Part shown: one piece after another, positions 18,436 to 26,206 of the stretch
Layout of the letters: each line of letters opens with the position of its first letter
Numbering within the stretch: position 1 is the stretch's first letter
DNA from: Mesorhizobium loti
GTDB lineage: Bacteria; Pseudomonadota; Alphaproteobacteria; Rhizobiales; Rhizobiaceae
Direction of reading: 5' to 3'
DNA: 64,000 nucleotides
Assembly (NCBI RefSeq): GCF_013170705.1
Contig: NZ_CP033334.1
Location: 372,001-436,000 of the forward strand
Notes under the pieces: model-generated
Databases searched by the model: none
Told to the model about the DNA's origin: nothing
Seen by the model: only the letters and a program-made list of their open reading frames with translations
Program-made: the position numbers and the translations under genes

Positions 18436-18492
18436 GAGAAAATGGACCATTCGAGGTTGAGCCCCCACCGCGAGGCTGAAGGAGACGATGCG

Positions 18493-19359
18493 TTGGAACT
18501 AGACCGCCAAGCCTTCGAGGGTCTTGGACGTTTGTGCGCCGATGCGGCTGAGAACTGCATCATTTCCGCTTCCGACCCCGCGGGGATGGAGCGGATCGAG
18601 GCGCGGTTCCACGGCAGTGCCTTCGACCTGCATCGCCATGACACCTACGCGATCGGGGTGACGCTGCAGGGTGTGCAGACCTTTCGCTATCGCGGCGCGG
18701 CGCGGCAAAGCCTGCCCGGCCAGATCATCGTGCTGCATCCCGACGAAATGCATGATGGCGGCGCCGGCACCGAGGACGGGCTGCGCTACAGGATGCTCTA
18801 TCTCGAGCCGTCGCTGATGCTGGATTGCCTTGGCGGCGCGTCCCTGCCCTTCCTCGGGGAGGCCGTCGTGAGCGACGACGCCTTCTGCGCAACGTTGCTC
18901 TCGGCACTGGGGCCGCTGCAACAGGAACTCGACGAGCTGTTTGTCGACGACTTCCTGACGCAATTGATGCAGAGCCTGGCGCGGCATGCCGGCCAGCCGG
19001 CGAAGCCGATGGCCAGGACGGCCTGGCGGGCCGCCGCACTGGCGCGGGACTATCTCACGGAGAACGTCACGCGCCCCGTGCGTTCCGGCGAACTGGAAGC
19101 CATCACCGGGCTGGACCGCTATGCCCTGTCGCGGCATTTCCGCGCCGCTTTCTCGACCAGCCCGCATCGTTTCCTGGTGATGCGCCGGCTTCAGCGCGCG
19201 CGGCGGATGATCATTGCCGGCGAACCCTTGGCGCAGATTGCCGTCGAGGCCGGCTTCACCGACCAGAGCCACTTCAACAGGCAATTCAAGAAGGCGTTCG
19301 GCATGACGCCGGGACGCTGGTCCTCGCTGAGCCGGGACTCTGCCCCGGCGGCGGCCTGA
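18493..19359 (+). CDS. AraC-family transcriptional regulator (TTG start)
   Basis: A 288-residue regulator with an N-terminal cupin-like sensor (FDLHRHDTYAIGVTLQGVQTF) and a C-terminal AraC double helix-turn-helix (about residues 185-275; LARDYLTENVTRPV, QIAVEAGFTDQSHFNRQFKKAFG). An ATG at 18442 is in frame but lies only 6 bases from the divergent DUF2000 start. TTG at 18493 is preceded by AAGGAG at 8 bases and gives LELDRQAFEGLG, so I prefer it. The frame is open far upstream, but that part overlaps the neighbouring genes and is not credible. Its likely target is the divergent DUF2000 gene. Confidence 0.85.
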   Translation: MELDRQAFEGLGRLCADAAENCIISASDPAGMERIEARFHGSAFDLHRHDTYAIGVTLQGVQTFRYRGAARQSLPGQIIVLHPDEMHDGGAGTEDGLRYRMLYLEPSLMLDCLGGASLPFLGEAVVSDDAFCATLLSALGPLQQELDELFVDDFLTQLMQSLARHAGQPAKPMARTAWRAAALARDYLTENVTRPVRSGELEAITGLDRYALSRHFRAAFSTSPHRFLVMRRLQRARRMIIAGEPLAQIAVEAGFTDQSHFNRQFKKAFGMTPGRWSSLSRDSAPAAA

Positions 19360-19368
19360 CCGTTGCGA

Positions 19369-19839
19369 TCAGTCGTCCGACTCGGCGTCGTCGTCGATCA
19401 GCACCAATTCCTCGTTGGAGAGGTTGGCCTCGATGCGGGCAAGCAGCTTGAACAGCGCCTTCTGATCCTTCTTGTCGAGGCCCTTCAGCGCCTGCTTTTC
19501 AGTCTTCTTCACCGACTTCTCGATGGCGCGGATGGTTTCTCGGCCGGTGTCGGTGAGAAAGATGTGCGCCTGGCGGGCATCGGCTTCCGATGCGCGTTTT
19601 TCCAGAAAACCCTGCGCCTGCAGCCGGTTGATGGTCTTGGTGATGGTCGGCGGGCGCACGCCAAGGCGACCGGCAAGATTACCCGGCGTCTGGCCATCCT
19701 CGCGGTCGAGCGCCAGCATGATCTGGTCCTGGCCGGCATAGAAGCCGTGCGCCAGAAGCCGGGCAGCCAACGCGGTTCTTGCCAGCCTCGCCGCCGAATG
19801 CAGCCGGCTCATTGTTGCAGTCTTGTCCGCCTTGGCCAT
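19369..19839 (-). CDS. MarR-family transcriptional regulator
   Basis: A 156-residue winged-helix regulator. The DNA-binding core is LAGRLGVRPPTITKTINRLQAQGFLEKRASEADARQAHIFLT, including the wing with the family's D-R like residues. The tail is lysine-rich then acidic (LIDDDAESDD). I choose ATG 19839 because GAGGG lies 6 bases before it; ATG 19845 is also in frame but sits on the Shine-Dalgarno. A TTGCCA-N16-TATGCT promoter lies just upstream. It is convergent with the AraC gene, separated by 9 bases. Its target is unknown. Confidence 0.88.
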   Translation of the reverse strand: MAKADKTATMSRLHSAARLARTALAARLLAHGFYAGQDQIMLALDREDGQTPGNLAGRLGVRPPTITKTINRLQAQGFLEKRASEADARQAHIFLTDTGRETIRAIEKSVKKTEKQALKGLDKKDQKALFKLLARIEANLSNEELVLIDDDAESDD

Positions 19840-20271
19840 GGTCATCCCTCTTCGGCCGTACCGGTGCGTGGAGCATAGACGCAGCCGGCCGGTTGGCAAT
19901 CGACGATCAAAAAGATTCCGGCGCTCCAAACAGCTTTGCCGGCAAGCATTGCGGTGTCCGCCGTGGTGATGCCAGATGTTTATTTCAGTTAGATGACAAA
20001 CGAGTTTCCGAAATACCGGATTCACAGCGGCCGCGTCCCAGGCACGACGTTACATTGACAGCACCTGCCAAGACGCCTCCTTTGTCGTTCCTGGCTTTCA
20101 GCATCGCCGAGCGCGGAGCTTTCCCCCAACAATAACCACATGGATACTCCCGGCCGGCCGCTTTGGCCCATTGGTTTGCCCCGTGCAAAAGCCCGGAACA
20201 CACCCTATATGGGACCGACAATCCCTTTTCACGGCCTGGATTTTCAAGGCCCGGTCACTTCGAGGCAAGTC
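19840..20271. other. 432-base intergenic region between divergent MarR and CobW genes
   Basis: Apart from the MarR promoter at its left end I find no gene or RNA here. I looked for a Zur-type palindrome (GTTAT...ATAAC) before the CobW gene and did not see one. A CTATAT stretch at 20204-20209 could be a -10 for the CobW gene, without a good -35. Confidence 0.5.
19872..19899 (-). promoter_or_regulatory. Probable MarR gene promoter
   Basis: On the minus strand TTGCCA and TATGCT are separated by 16 bases, placing the transcript start about 25 bases before the ATG at 19839. Confidence 0.5.
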
Positions 20272-21327
20272 ATGAGCGACGCACAGACACAGATCCCCGT
20301 AACCGTTCTCACCGGCTATCTCGGTGCCGGCAAGACGACGCTGCTCAACCGCATCCTGTCGGAGAACCATGGCAGGCGCTACGCCGTCATCGTCAATGAA
20401 TTCGGCGAAATCGGCATCGACAACGACCTGATCGTGGAATCCGACGAGGAAATCTACGAGATGAACAATGGCTGTGTCTGCTGCACGGTGCGTGGCGACC
20501 TGATCCGCGTCGTTGAAGGCCTGATGCGCCGCCCCGGCCGCTTCGACGCCATCGTGGTCGAGACCACGGGTCTCGCCGATCCGGTGCCGGTGGCACAGAC
20601 CTTCTTCATGGACGACGACGTGCGCTCCAAGACCAAGCTCGACGCCGTGGTGGCCCTGGTCGACGCCAAGCATCTGCCGCTCAGGCTCAAGGATTCCAAG
20701 GAGGCCGAGGACCAGATCGCCTTTGCTGACGTCGTCGTGCTCAACAAGACCGACCTTGTCACCCCGGAAGAACTCGCCAAGGTCGAGGCGACGATCCGCG
20801 CCATCAACCCGGCGGCCAGGATCCACCGCACAACGCGCGCCGGCGTCGCCTTGTCGGAAGTGCTCGACCGCGGCGCCTTCGACCTGTCCCGGGCGCTGGA
20901 AAACGATCCGCATTTCCTCGAGGCGCATGACGACCACCATCATGACCACGACCATGACCACGATCATCATGACCATGACGGGCACGACCATCATCACCAT
21001 GACCACGCGCACCCTTCCGACATCCATGACGTGACGGTGCAGTCGGTGTCGTTGCGCGGCGGCGAGATGGACCCGAAGAAATTCTTCCCATGGATCGAGA
21101 AGATCACCCAGATGGAAGGTCCGAACATCCTGCGGCTGAAAGGCATCATCGCGCTCAAGGGCGATGACGAGCGCTATGTCATCCAGGGCGTGCACATGAT
21201 CATCGAAGGCGACCACCAGCGCGCCTGGAAGGATGGCGAGAAGCATGAGAGCCGGCTGGTCTTCATCGGCCGCGAACTGGACGCCGAGCGGCTGAAGAAG
21301 AGCTTTGATGCCTGCCAGGCGGCTTGA
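20272..21327 (+). CDS. CobW/COG0523-family GTPase, metallochaperone
   Basis: A 351-residue G3E GTPase that probably delivers a metal, likely zinc, to a client protein. Walker A is GYLGAGKTT (15-23), the family's metal motif is GCVCC (Cys68, Cys70, Cys71), and NKTD gives guanine specificity. A long His/Asp tract of about 30 residues (near 219-250) sits between the GTPase domain and the C-terminal CobW domain (about 260-345), a feature of zinc-linked members. The ATG at 20272 has GAGG 7 bases upstream. The WD40 gene downstream on the same strand probably shares its regulation; a rhizobial intergenic element lies between them. Confidence 0.9.
   Translation: MSDAQTQIPVTVLTGYLGAGKTTLLNRILSENHGRRYAVIVNEFGEIGIDNDLIVESDEEIYEMNNGCVCCTVRGDLIRVVEGLMRRPGRFDAIVVETTGLADPVPVAQTFFMDDDVRSKTKLDAVVALVDAKHLPLRLKDSKEAEDQIAFADVVVLNKTDLVTPEELAKVEATIRAINPAARIHRTTRAGVALSEVLDRGAFDLSRALENDPHFLEAHDDHHHDHDHDHDHHDHDGHDHHHHDHAHPSDIHDVTVQSVSLRGGEMDPKKFFPWIEKITQMEGPNILRLKGIIALKGDDERYVIQGVHMIIEGDHQRAWKDGEKHESRLVFIGRELDAERLKKSFDACQAA
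20929..21012 (+). other. Histidine-rich linker coding tract
   Basis: A run of CAT/CAC and GAC codons in the CobW gene encodes alternating His and Asp residues, with a likely metal-binding role. Confidence 0.85.
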
Positions 21328-21708
21328 GCATTGGCCAAGGGCAGGGATGTCGAAACTCATTGACACGAGGACAGGGCATTAGCGAAGCTGCTTAGGGCGA
21401 TCAAAGCGTTGCCGAATAACCGGTAGCAACAGTTCGACGCCAATGCTGGTATCCTCCAACGGCCGGCGCCGCCCCTCATCCGCCTGCCGGCACCTATTCT
21501 CCAGCGTTGGGGATTGGCGAAACCACCCGCGACAGCGTCTTTCTCCCCGTCACTATACGGGGAGAAATGTCCGGCAGGACAATGAGGGGCAGCGCCATCA
21601 TTGGCGATTGGAGAGAGCCTATTGTTCCGACTTCGCGACCTCATGGTTGCCGGACGTGCAAACGTCGAGTAAGCCGCCCTCTGCACTTTCATTGAAACAA
21701 AGATAGTC
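21328..21708. other. 381-base intergenic region
   Basis: This holds the RIME-like element at 21465-21596 and otherwise no gene. No promoter stood out before the WD40 start. Confidence 0.6.
21465..21596. repeat. Rhizobial intergenic palindromic element, copy 2 (RIME-like)
   Basis: Arms GCGCCGCCCCTCATCCG and CTGCCGG on the left match the complement of CCGGCAGGACAATGAGGGGCAGCGC on the right, with the TTCTCCCCGT...ACGGGGAGAA hairpin at 21541-21566. It is the same family as 11197-11376. Confidence 0.85.
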
Positions 21709-22683
21709 ATGCCCACAGTCGCCCCCCTCGATCTCGAAGGCCATTGCCTCGCCGCCGTCTTCCTTGGCGACGTGCCGCATTTCGCGCTCGCCGATGGCGC
21801 CATCCATCGGCTCGACAACGGCCACAAGACGACGCAGGCCAATGACGGGTTGCTCGCCACCTTCCACGATGCGGCGAACGATCGGCTGATCACCGGCGGC
21901 GAGGACGGCAAGGTGTTTTCCGTTGCCGCGGGCGGCAATGTCGGGGAATTGGCCAGCGCCGGAAAAAAGTGGATCACCAGCGTCGCCGCCGGGCCGCAGG
22001 GCGCCATCGCCTATGCCACGGGCAAGACCGCCTTCGTGCGCTTCGCCGATGGCAAGACCAGGGAATTCGCCCATCCGCGTTCGGTCGAGGGTCTGGCGTT
22101 TTCGCCCAAGGGCATGCGCTTCGGTGTCGCCCGCTACAATGGCGCGACGCTGCATTTTCCGGCCGCCGAGGGCAAGCCGGTTGAGCTCGAATGGGCCGGC
22201 GCCCACACCGGCATCACCTTCTCGCCCGATGGCGCCTTCCTCGTCACAACGATGCAGGAGAATGCCCTGCATGGCTGGAAGCTGGCCGACGGCAAGCACA
22301 TGCGCATGACCGGCTATCCCGGCAAGGTCAAAAGCCTGTCATGGAGCATCAAAGGCAAATGGCTTGCGAGTTCCGGAGCACCGGCGGCGATCGTCTGGCC
22401 GTTTTCCGGCAAGGACGGGCCGATGGGCAAGGCGCCGCTGGAACTCGGCACACGCGGCAATACGATGGTGACCTGCGTCGCCTGCCATCCGACCCAGGAT
22501 GTCGTGGCGATCGGTTATGACGACGGCATGGTGATCGCCGCCCGTTTCGCCGATGCCAAGGAAGTTTTGTTGCGCCGGCAAGGCAAGGGCGCCATCACCT
22601 CGATGATGTGGGACAGGGAAGAACGGCGCATCGCCTTCGGCAGTGCCGCTGGCGACTGCGGCGTCATCGACATCACGGCATAG
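21709..22683 (+). CDS. WD40 repeat protein
   Basis: A 324-residue protein made of about seven WD40-type beta-propeller blades, with repeated patterns such as DRLITGGEDGKVFSV, VEGLAFSPKGMRFGVARYNGATLHF, ITFSPDGAFLVTTMQENALHGWKL and WLASSGAPAAIVWPF. It has no signal peptide, so it is cytoplasmic, and no catalytic motif. The propeller is likely a protein-binding scaffold. It follows the CobW GTPase on the same strand, a neighbourhood that suggests a role in metal homeostasis, but that is inference. The start at 21709 follows a stretch with no strong Shine-Dalgarno. Confidence 0.85.
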   Translation: MPTVAPLDLEGHCLAAVFLGDVPHFALADGAIHRLDNGHKTTQANDGLLATFHDAANDRLITGGEDGKVFSVAAGGNVGELASAGKKWITSVAAGPQGAIAYATGKTAFVRFADGKTREFAHPRSVEGLAFSPKGMRFGVARYNGATLHFPAAEGKPVELEWAGAHTGITFSPDGAFLVTTMQENALHGWKLADGKHMRMTGYPGKVKSLSWSIKGKWLASSGAPAAIVWPFSGKDGPMGKAPLELGTRGNTMVTCVACHPTQDVVAIGYDDGMVIAARFADAKEVLLRRQGKGAITSMMWDREERRIAFGSAAGDCGVIDITA

Positions 22684-22696
22684 TTCACATCGGCGG

Positions 22697-23149
22697 TCAC
22701 TCGGCGCCGCAGGAAACCTTGCCGGTCAACTCCGTGGTCTTGCCATCCTTGTCCTTGTCGGCGGTGCTGTCATAGACGGCAAGCGTGTACTGCCCGTCAT
22801 AGATGCCTTCGTCGCTGGCCTTGGTCAGGATCGTCAGTTCGACTGAATCGAAGGTGTCCGCCACCTCGTGCTCGTGGTAGATGTTCAGACGCAGCTCCTT
22901 GTCGTCCAGCCAGTACTGGGTCAGGTTGGAATCCTCGAACGCAGTCTTGCGCAGATGATCGCCAAGCGGCCTCGCCTTGATTTCGAGATCGCCGCGAAAA
23001 TTGAAGGTCGGGCCGCCCATGCCCCTGGTGACGCCGGCGCCGACGTCGATTGTCACCGCCGGATCGTCGACGTTGCACCAGATGCCGCCCGAGGCGAGGG
23101 ACGGGACGGCCGACGCCAGAAGCATTGCCACACAGATGATCGTCCGCAT
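22697..23149 (-). CDS. Secreted protein of unknown function
   Basis: A 150-residue protein with a signal peptide (MRTIICVAMLLASAVPSLASG). The mature part has two cysteines (IWCNVDD near the start and KVSCGAE at the end) that could form a disulphide, and a beta-rich middle with KELRLNIYHEHEVADTFDSVELTI. I recognise no family. The ATG at 23149 is preceded by GGGG at 8 bases; the in-frame ATG 18 bases upstream gives the less likely MAWGPRM start. It converges with the WD40 gene (13 bases apart) and diverges from the aminotransferase gene. Confidence 0.7.
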   Translation of the reverse strand: MRTIICVAMLLASAVPSLASGGIWCNVDDPAVTIDVGAGVTRGMGGPTFNFRGDLEIKARPLGDHLRKTAFEDSNLTQYWLDDKELRLNIYHEHEVADTFDSVELTILTKASDEGIYDGQYTLAVYDSTADKDKDGKTTELTGKVSCGAE

Positions 23150-23325
23150 CCTTGGCCCCCATGCCAATTCCCGCTCACATTGGCGCTGACTTCGACAGCA
23201 CGGTCAAGCAGCACTGCCAGACGCTGAGCCAATGCAGAACAGACACGCGGCCAATTGCGGTTGCGGATGAGGATTGGCTAAGAGGGTTGGAGATTGGCCA
23301 AGAGGAATTGGCCAGAGGGGTTTCC

Positions 23326-24708
23326 ATGCACAGCAGCGACAGTTCAACGACGTCCATCGGTGGCATCAGCCGGGATCGCATCGCGCAATTGCGCGAAACC
23401 GAGGGCGCGGCCTTCCGCGCGGCGCGGCCGAAATCGCAAGCCAAGGTCGGCAACGGCCTGCCGGGTTTCTTCGGCGGCGTGCCGATGCATTGGATGAACG
23501 ACTGGCCGACGCCGTTTCCGATCCTGGTCGACAGTGCCAGGGGTGCCACCATCACCGACATAGACGGCAACAGGCTGGACGATTTCTGCCTTGGCGATAC
23601 CGGTTCGATGTTCGGCCATTCGCCGCCGCCGGTGGCGCGCGCCATCCGCCGCCAGGCCGGACGCGGCCTGACCTACATGCTGCCTTCGGAAGACGCGCTT
23701 GCCATAGGGCCGTTGCTGCAACAGCGCTTCGGCCTGCCGTTCTGGCAGATCGCGACCACCGCGACCGACGCCAACCGCTTCGCGCTGCGCGTTGCCCGCG
23801 CTGTGACTGGCCGGGAAAAAATCCTGGTCTTCAACGGCTGCTACCACGGCTCGGTCGACGAGACGATGGTGCGGCTGATCGACGGCAAGCCCGTCAACCG
23901 GCCTGGCCTCGCGGGCGAGTTCCGCGACCTGACCCGCACGGCCAAGGTCATCGAGTTCAATGATGTCGCCGCGCTGGAGACAGCGCTCAAGGACCGGGAC
24001 GTCGCCTGCGTCATCGCCGAGCCGGTGCTGACCAATTCCTGCATGGTGCTGGCCGATCCCGGCTTCCATGACGCGCTGCGCAGGCTGACGCGCGAAACCG
24101 GCACGCTGCTGTTGATCGATGAGACGCACACCATCTCGACCGGTCCCGGCGGCTACACCAGGAAATACGGGCTCGACCCCGACTTTTTCGTGCTGGGCAA
24201 GCCCATCGCCGGCGGTGTGCCGGCAAGTGTGTGGGGCATGAGCGAGGAGGTCGCTTCCCGCTACGCCGACTACAACCGGACGAAAGAACCAGGCTATTCC
24301 GGCATGGGCACGACACTGTCGGCCAACCCGCTGCAATTCGCCACCATGCGCGCCACGCTCGAGGAGGTGATGACGCCGGAGAATTATGACCGCATGGATC
24401 ATCTCGCCCGGCGCCTGGATGCCGGGCTGACCGGGGTGATCGACCGCTACCGCCTGCCCTGGCATGTGGCCCGTGTCGGCGCCCGCGTCGAGTTCATCTG
24501 CGCACCCGGCCCGTTGCGCAACGGCGCGGAGGCGGAAGGCGCGCACGCGCCGGAACTGGAAGCCGCCATCCATGTAGCGCTGGTCAATCGCGGCGTGCTG
24601 ATCGCGCCCTTCCACAACATGATGCTGATCTCGCCGGCGACGTCAGGCGCCCAGGTGAACCGGCTGATCACCGCCTTCGGCACGGTTGCGGCAAAGCTTG
24701 CGGCATGA
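23326..24708 (+). CDS. Class III PLP-dependent aminotransferase
   Basis: A 460-residue aminotransferase of fold type I related to glutamate-1-semialdehyde aminomutase. The PLP lysine is Lys292 in FFVLGKPIAGGVPAS, and the cofactor site is seen in LIDETHTISTGPGG. FNGCYHGSVDETMV is the usual glycine-rich phosphate-side region. GAGGGG lies 6 bases before ATG 23326. The stop overlaps the start of the ligase downstream by ATGA, so the pair acts together, probably in breakdown or ligation of an amine. It lacks evidence for tetrapyrrole synthesis, and its substrate is not known. Confidence 0.85.
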   Translation: MHSSDSSTTSIGGISRDRIAQLRETEGAAFRAARPKSQAKVGNGLPGFFGGVPMHWMNDWPTPFPILVDSARGATITDIDGNRLDDFCLGDTGSMFGHSPPPVARAIRRQAGRGLTYMLPSEDALAIGPLLQQRFGLPFWQIATTATDANRFALRVARAVTGREKILVFNGCYHGSVDETMVRLIDGKPVNRPGLAGEFRDLTRTAKVIEFNDVAALETALKDRDVACVIAEPVLTNSCMVLADPGFHDALRRLTRETGTLLLIDETHTISTGPGGYTRKYGLDPDFFVLGKPIAGGVPASVWGMSEEVASRYADYNRTKEPGYSGMGTTLSANPLQFATMRATLEEVMTPENYDRMDHLARRLDAGLTGVIDRYRLPWHVARVGARVEFICAPGPLRNGAEAEGAHAPELEAAIHVALVNRGVLIAPFHNMMLISPATSGAQVNRLITAFGTVAAKLAA

Positions 24709-26120
24709 GACAAGCGGCCATGGACAATGCCATCGTGACCTCGCCTTCGGGCTCCTCGCCCACCGAGGCGCAAGCCTTTCTCGACGCCCATCCCGAGATC
24801 GAAGCCTTCGATATCGTGCTGACCGACGCCAATGGCGTCGGCCGTGGCAAGATCGTGCGCCGGCATGAGCTCAAAAGCATTTTCGAGGGCGGCCGGCACA
24901 TGCCGATCTCGATCCTCGGGCTCGACATCACCGGCGAGGATGTGCACGAAACCGGGCTGATCTGGACCACCGGCGACGGCGATCTCAGGGCCTGGCCGAT
25001 CCCCGGCACGCTGGTTCCGCTTTATGGAACCAGCCCGCCGCGCGGCCAGGTGCTTATGGCGATGTACCACCTCGATGGCCAACCAATGTCTTCGGATCCG
25101 CGGCTGGCGCTGGCACGACAGGTCGATATCCTCGCGGCCAAGGGCCTTTATCCGGCCGGTGCCTTCGAACTCGAATTTTTTCTCCTGGCCAACGAGCGCG
25201 ATGCCGACGGCAAGGTACAGCCGGCGCGTGCCGTGCTCGACGGCCGCGTCTCTGGCAAGACGGAAGTCTATTCCGTCGACCATCTGCACGGCATGGAGCC
25301 GCTGTTCTCGGACATCTATGCCGCGGCCAAGGCGCAGGGCATTCCGGCCGAGACGGTTATTTCCGAATATGCGCCCGGCCAATACGAATTGACGCTGAAC
25401 TACCGCAAGGACGTGATGCGGGCGGCCGACGATCTGGTCATGCTGAAGCGGCTGGTGCGGGCGCAAGCGCGCCGCCATGGCGTCACCGCCTGTTTCATGG
25501 CCAAGCCGATCGAGAAATATGCCGGCTCGGGCATGCATTTCCATGTCTCGCTGCAGGACAAGGCCGGCCGAAACGTGTTTGCCGAGGCCGGAGGCGAGAG
25601 CTGGTCGCTACCCCTCCTGCAGGGGCTCGGCGGCCTCATCCAGACGATGGCCGAATCGATGCTGGTGTTTGCGCCGCACGCCAATTCCTGGCGGCGTTTC
25701 GTCTCGCAATCCTACGCGCCGGTGGCGCCGACCTGGGGCGTCAACAACCGCTCGGTGGCGCTGCGCGTGCCGGCTGGCGACGCCAGGAACCGGCGCATCG
25801 AGCACCGGCCGTCCGGCGTCGACGCCAATCCTTACCTGATCGCCGCGACCGTACTCGCAGGCATCATCAAAGGTATCGACGAAGGACTCGATCCCGGTCC
25901 CGAAACGACTGGAAACGGCTATGAGGCGGCCGTCACCCGCACGACGATGCCGGCGGACTGGCGCGCGGCGATCGAAGCGGCCAAGGCCTCCAGCTTCCTG
26001 AAAGGCGCGCTCGGCGAGGACCTGCACCGCACCTTCGTTGCAATCAAGCAATCCGAATATCTGCGCGTGGCGCGCACGGTCAGCGAACTGGACTATCATC
26101 TCTACCTGCACGAGGTCTGA
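24705..26120 (+). CDS. Glutamine-synthetase-family ligase, possibly gamma-glutamyl-amine ligase
   Basis: A 471-residue ATP-dependent ligase that joins glutamate to an amine. Metal and ATP motifs of the GS fold are present: AFELEFFLL (E-x-E), GSGMHFHVSLQDKAG, and RIEHRPSGVDANPYLIAATVLAG. It lacks the adenylylation region seen in true GlnA. The family holds PuuA (gamma-glutamylputrescine synthetase) and GlnT-type enzymes, and the coupled class III aminotransferase upstream (ATGA overlap) supports an amine or polyamine pathway. ATG 24705 is chosen for the overlap; ATG 24720 is also possible. A hairpin with no T-run follows the stop. Confidence 0.86.
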   Translation: MRQAAMDNAIVTSPSGSSPTEAQAFLDAHPEIEAFDIVLTDANGVGRGKIVRRHELKSIFEGGRHMPISILGLDITGEDVHETGLIWTTGDGDLRAWPIPGTLVPLYGTSPPRGQVLMAMYHLDGQPMSSDPRLALARQVDILAAKGLYPAGAFELEFFLLANERDADGKVQPARAVLDGRVSGKTEVYSVDHLHGMEPLFSDIYAAAKAQGIPAETVISEYAPGQYELTLNYRKDVMRAADDLVMLKRLVRAQARRHGVTACFMAKPIEKYAGSGMHFHVSLQDKAGRNVFAEAGGESWSLPLLQGLGGLIQTMAESMLVFAPHANSWRRFVSQSYAPVAPTWGVNNRSVALRVPAGDARNRRIEHRPSGVDANPYLIAATVLAGIIKGIDEGLDPGPETTGNGYEAAVTRTTMPADWRAAIEAAKASSFLKGALGEDLHRTFVAIKQSEYLRVARTVSELDYHLYLHEV

Positions 26121-26134
26121 TGGCTGAGGATCGA

Positions 26135-26156
26135 GCGGCGATCACTTTTTCGCCGC
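26135..26156 (+). terminator. Possible terminator hairpin
   Basis: GCGGCGA and TCGCCGC pair over an 8-base loop containing TTTT, 15 bases after the ligase stop codon. No T-run follows. Confidence 0.35.
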
Positions 26157-26177
26157 CTGCATCAAATGAGGTAGCCT
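26149..26177 (+). promoter_or_regulatory. Possible promoter of the radical SAM/UdgX operon
   Basis: TTCGCC and TAGCCT are separated by 17 bases. It would start transcription near 26184, so that the LexA-type box at 26190 covers the first transcribed bases. The match to the -10/-35 consensus is only fair. Confidence 0.3.
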
Positions 26178-26189
26178 ACTGCCTCTGCA

Positions 26190-26204
26190 GAACATATCAT
26201 GAAC
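26190..26204. promoter_or_regulatory. LexA-type SOS box (GAAC-N7-GAAC)
   Basis: GAACATATCATGAAC matches the alphaproteobacterial LexA site, a direct repeat GAAC-N7-GAAC, exactly. It lies 2 bases before the start codon of a putative DNA-repair gene, which fits the damage-responsive control expected for it. By composition about one such match could occur by chance in 64 kb, so the location carries the weight. Confidence 0.7.
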
Positions 26205-26206
26205 AC

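Noticed and set aside
17887..18492. N-terminal extension of the AraC regulator
   Set aside because: It would run across the DUF2000 gene and lacks similarity; the TTG at 18493 has a strong Shine-Dalgarno.
19985..20221. 78-residue minus-strand open frame in the MarR-CobW gap
   Set aside because: No Shine-Dalgarno, no family and low-complexity content.
19861..20271. Zur or other metal box before the CobW gene
   Set aside because: No GTTAT...ATAAC-type palindrome was seen, so no metal-responsive site is claimed.
20929..21012. Repeated CAT/GAC pattern looking like a short tandem array
   Set aside because: It encodes the His/Asp linker of the CobW protein and has irregular units; it is not a CRISPR or minisatellite.
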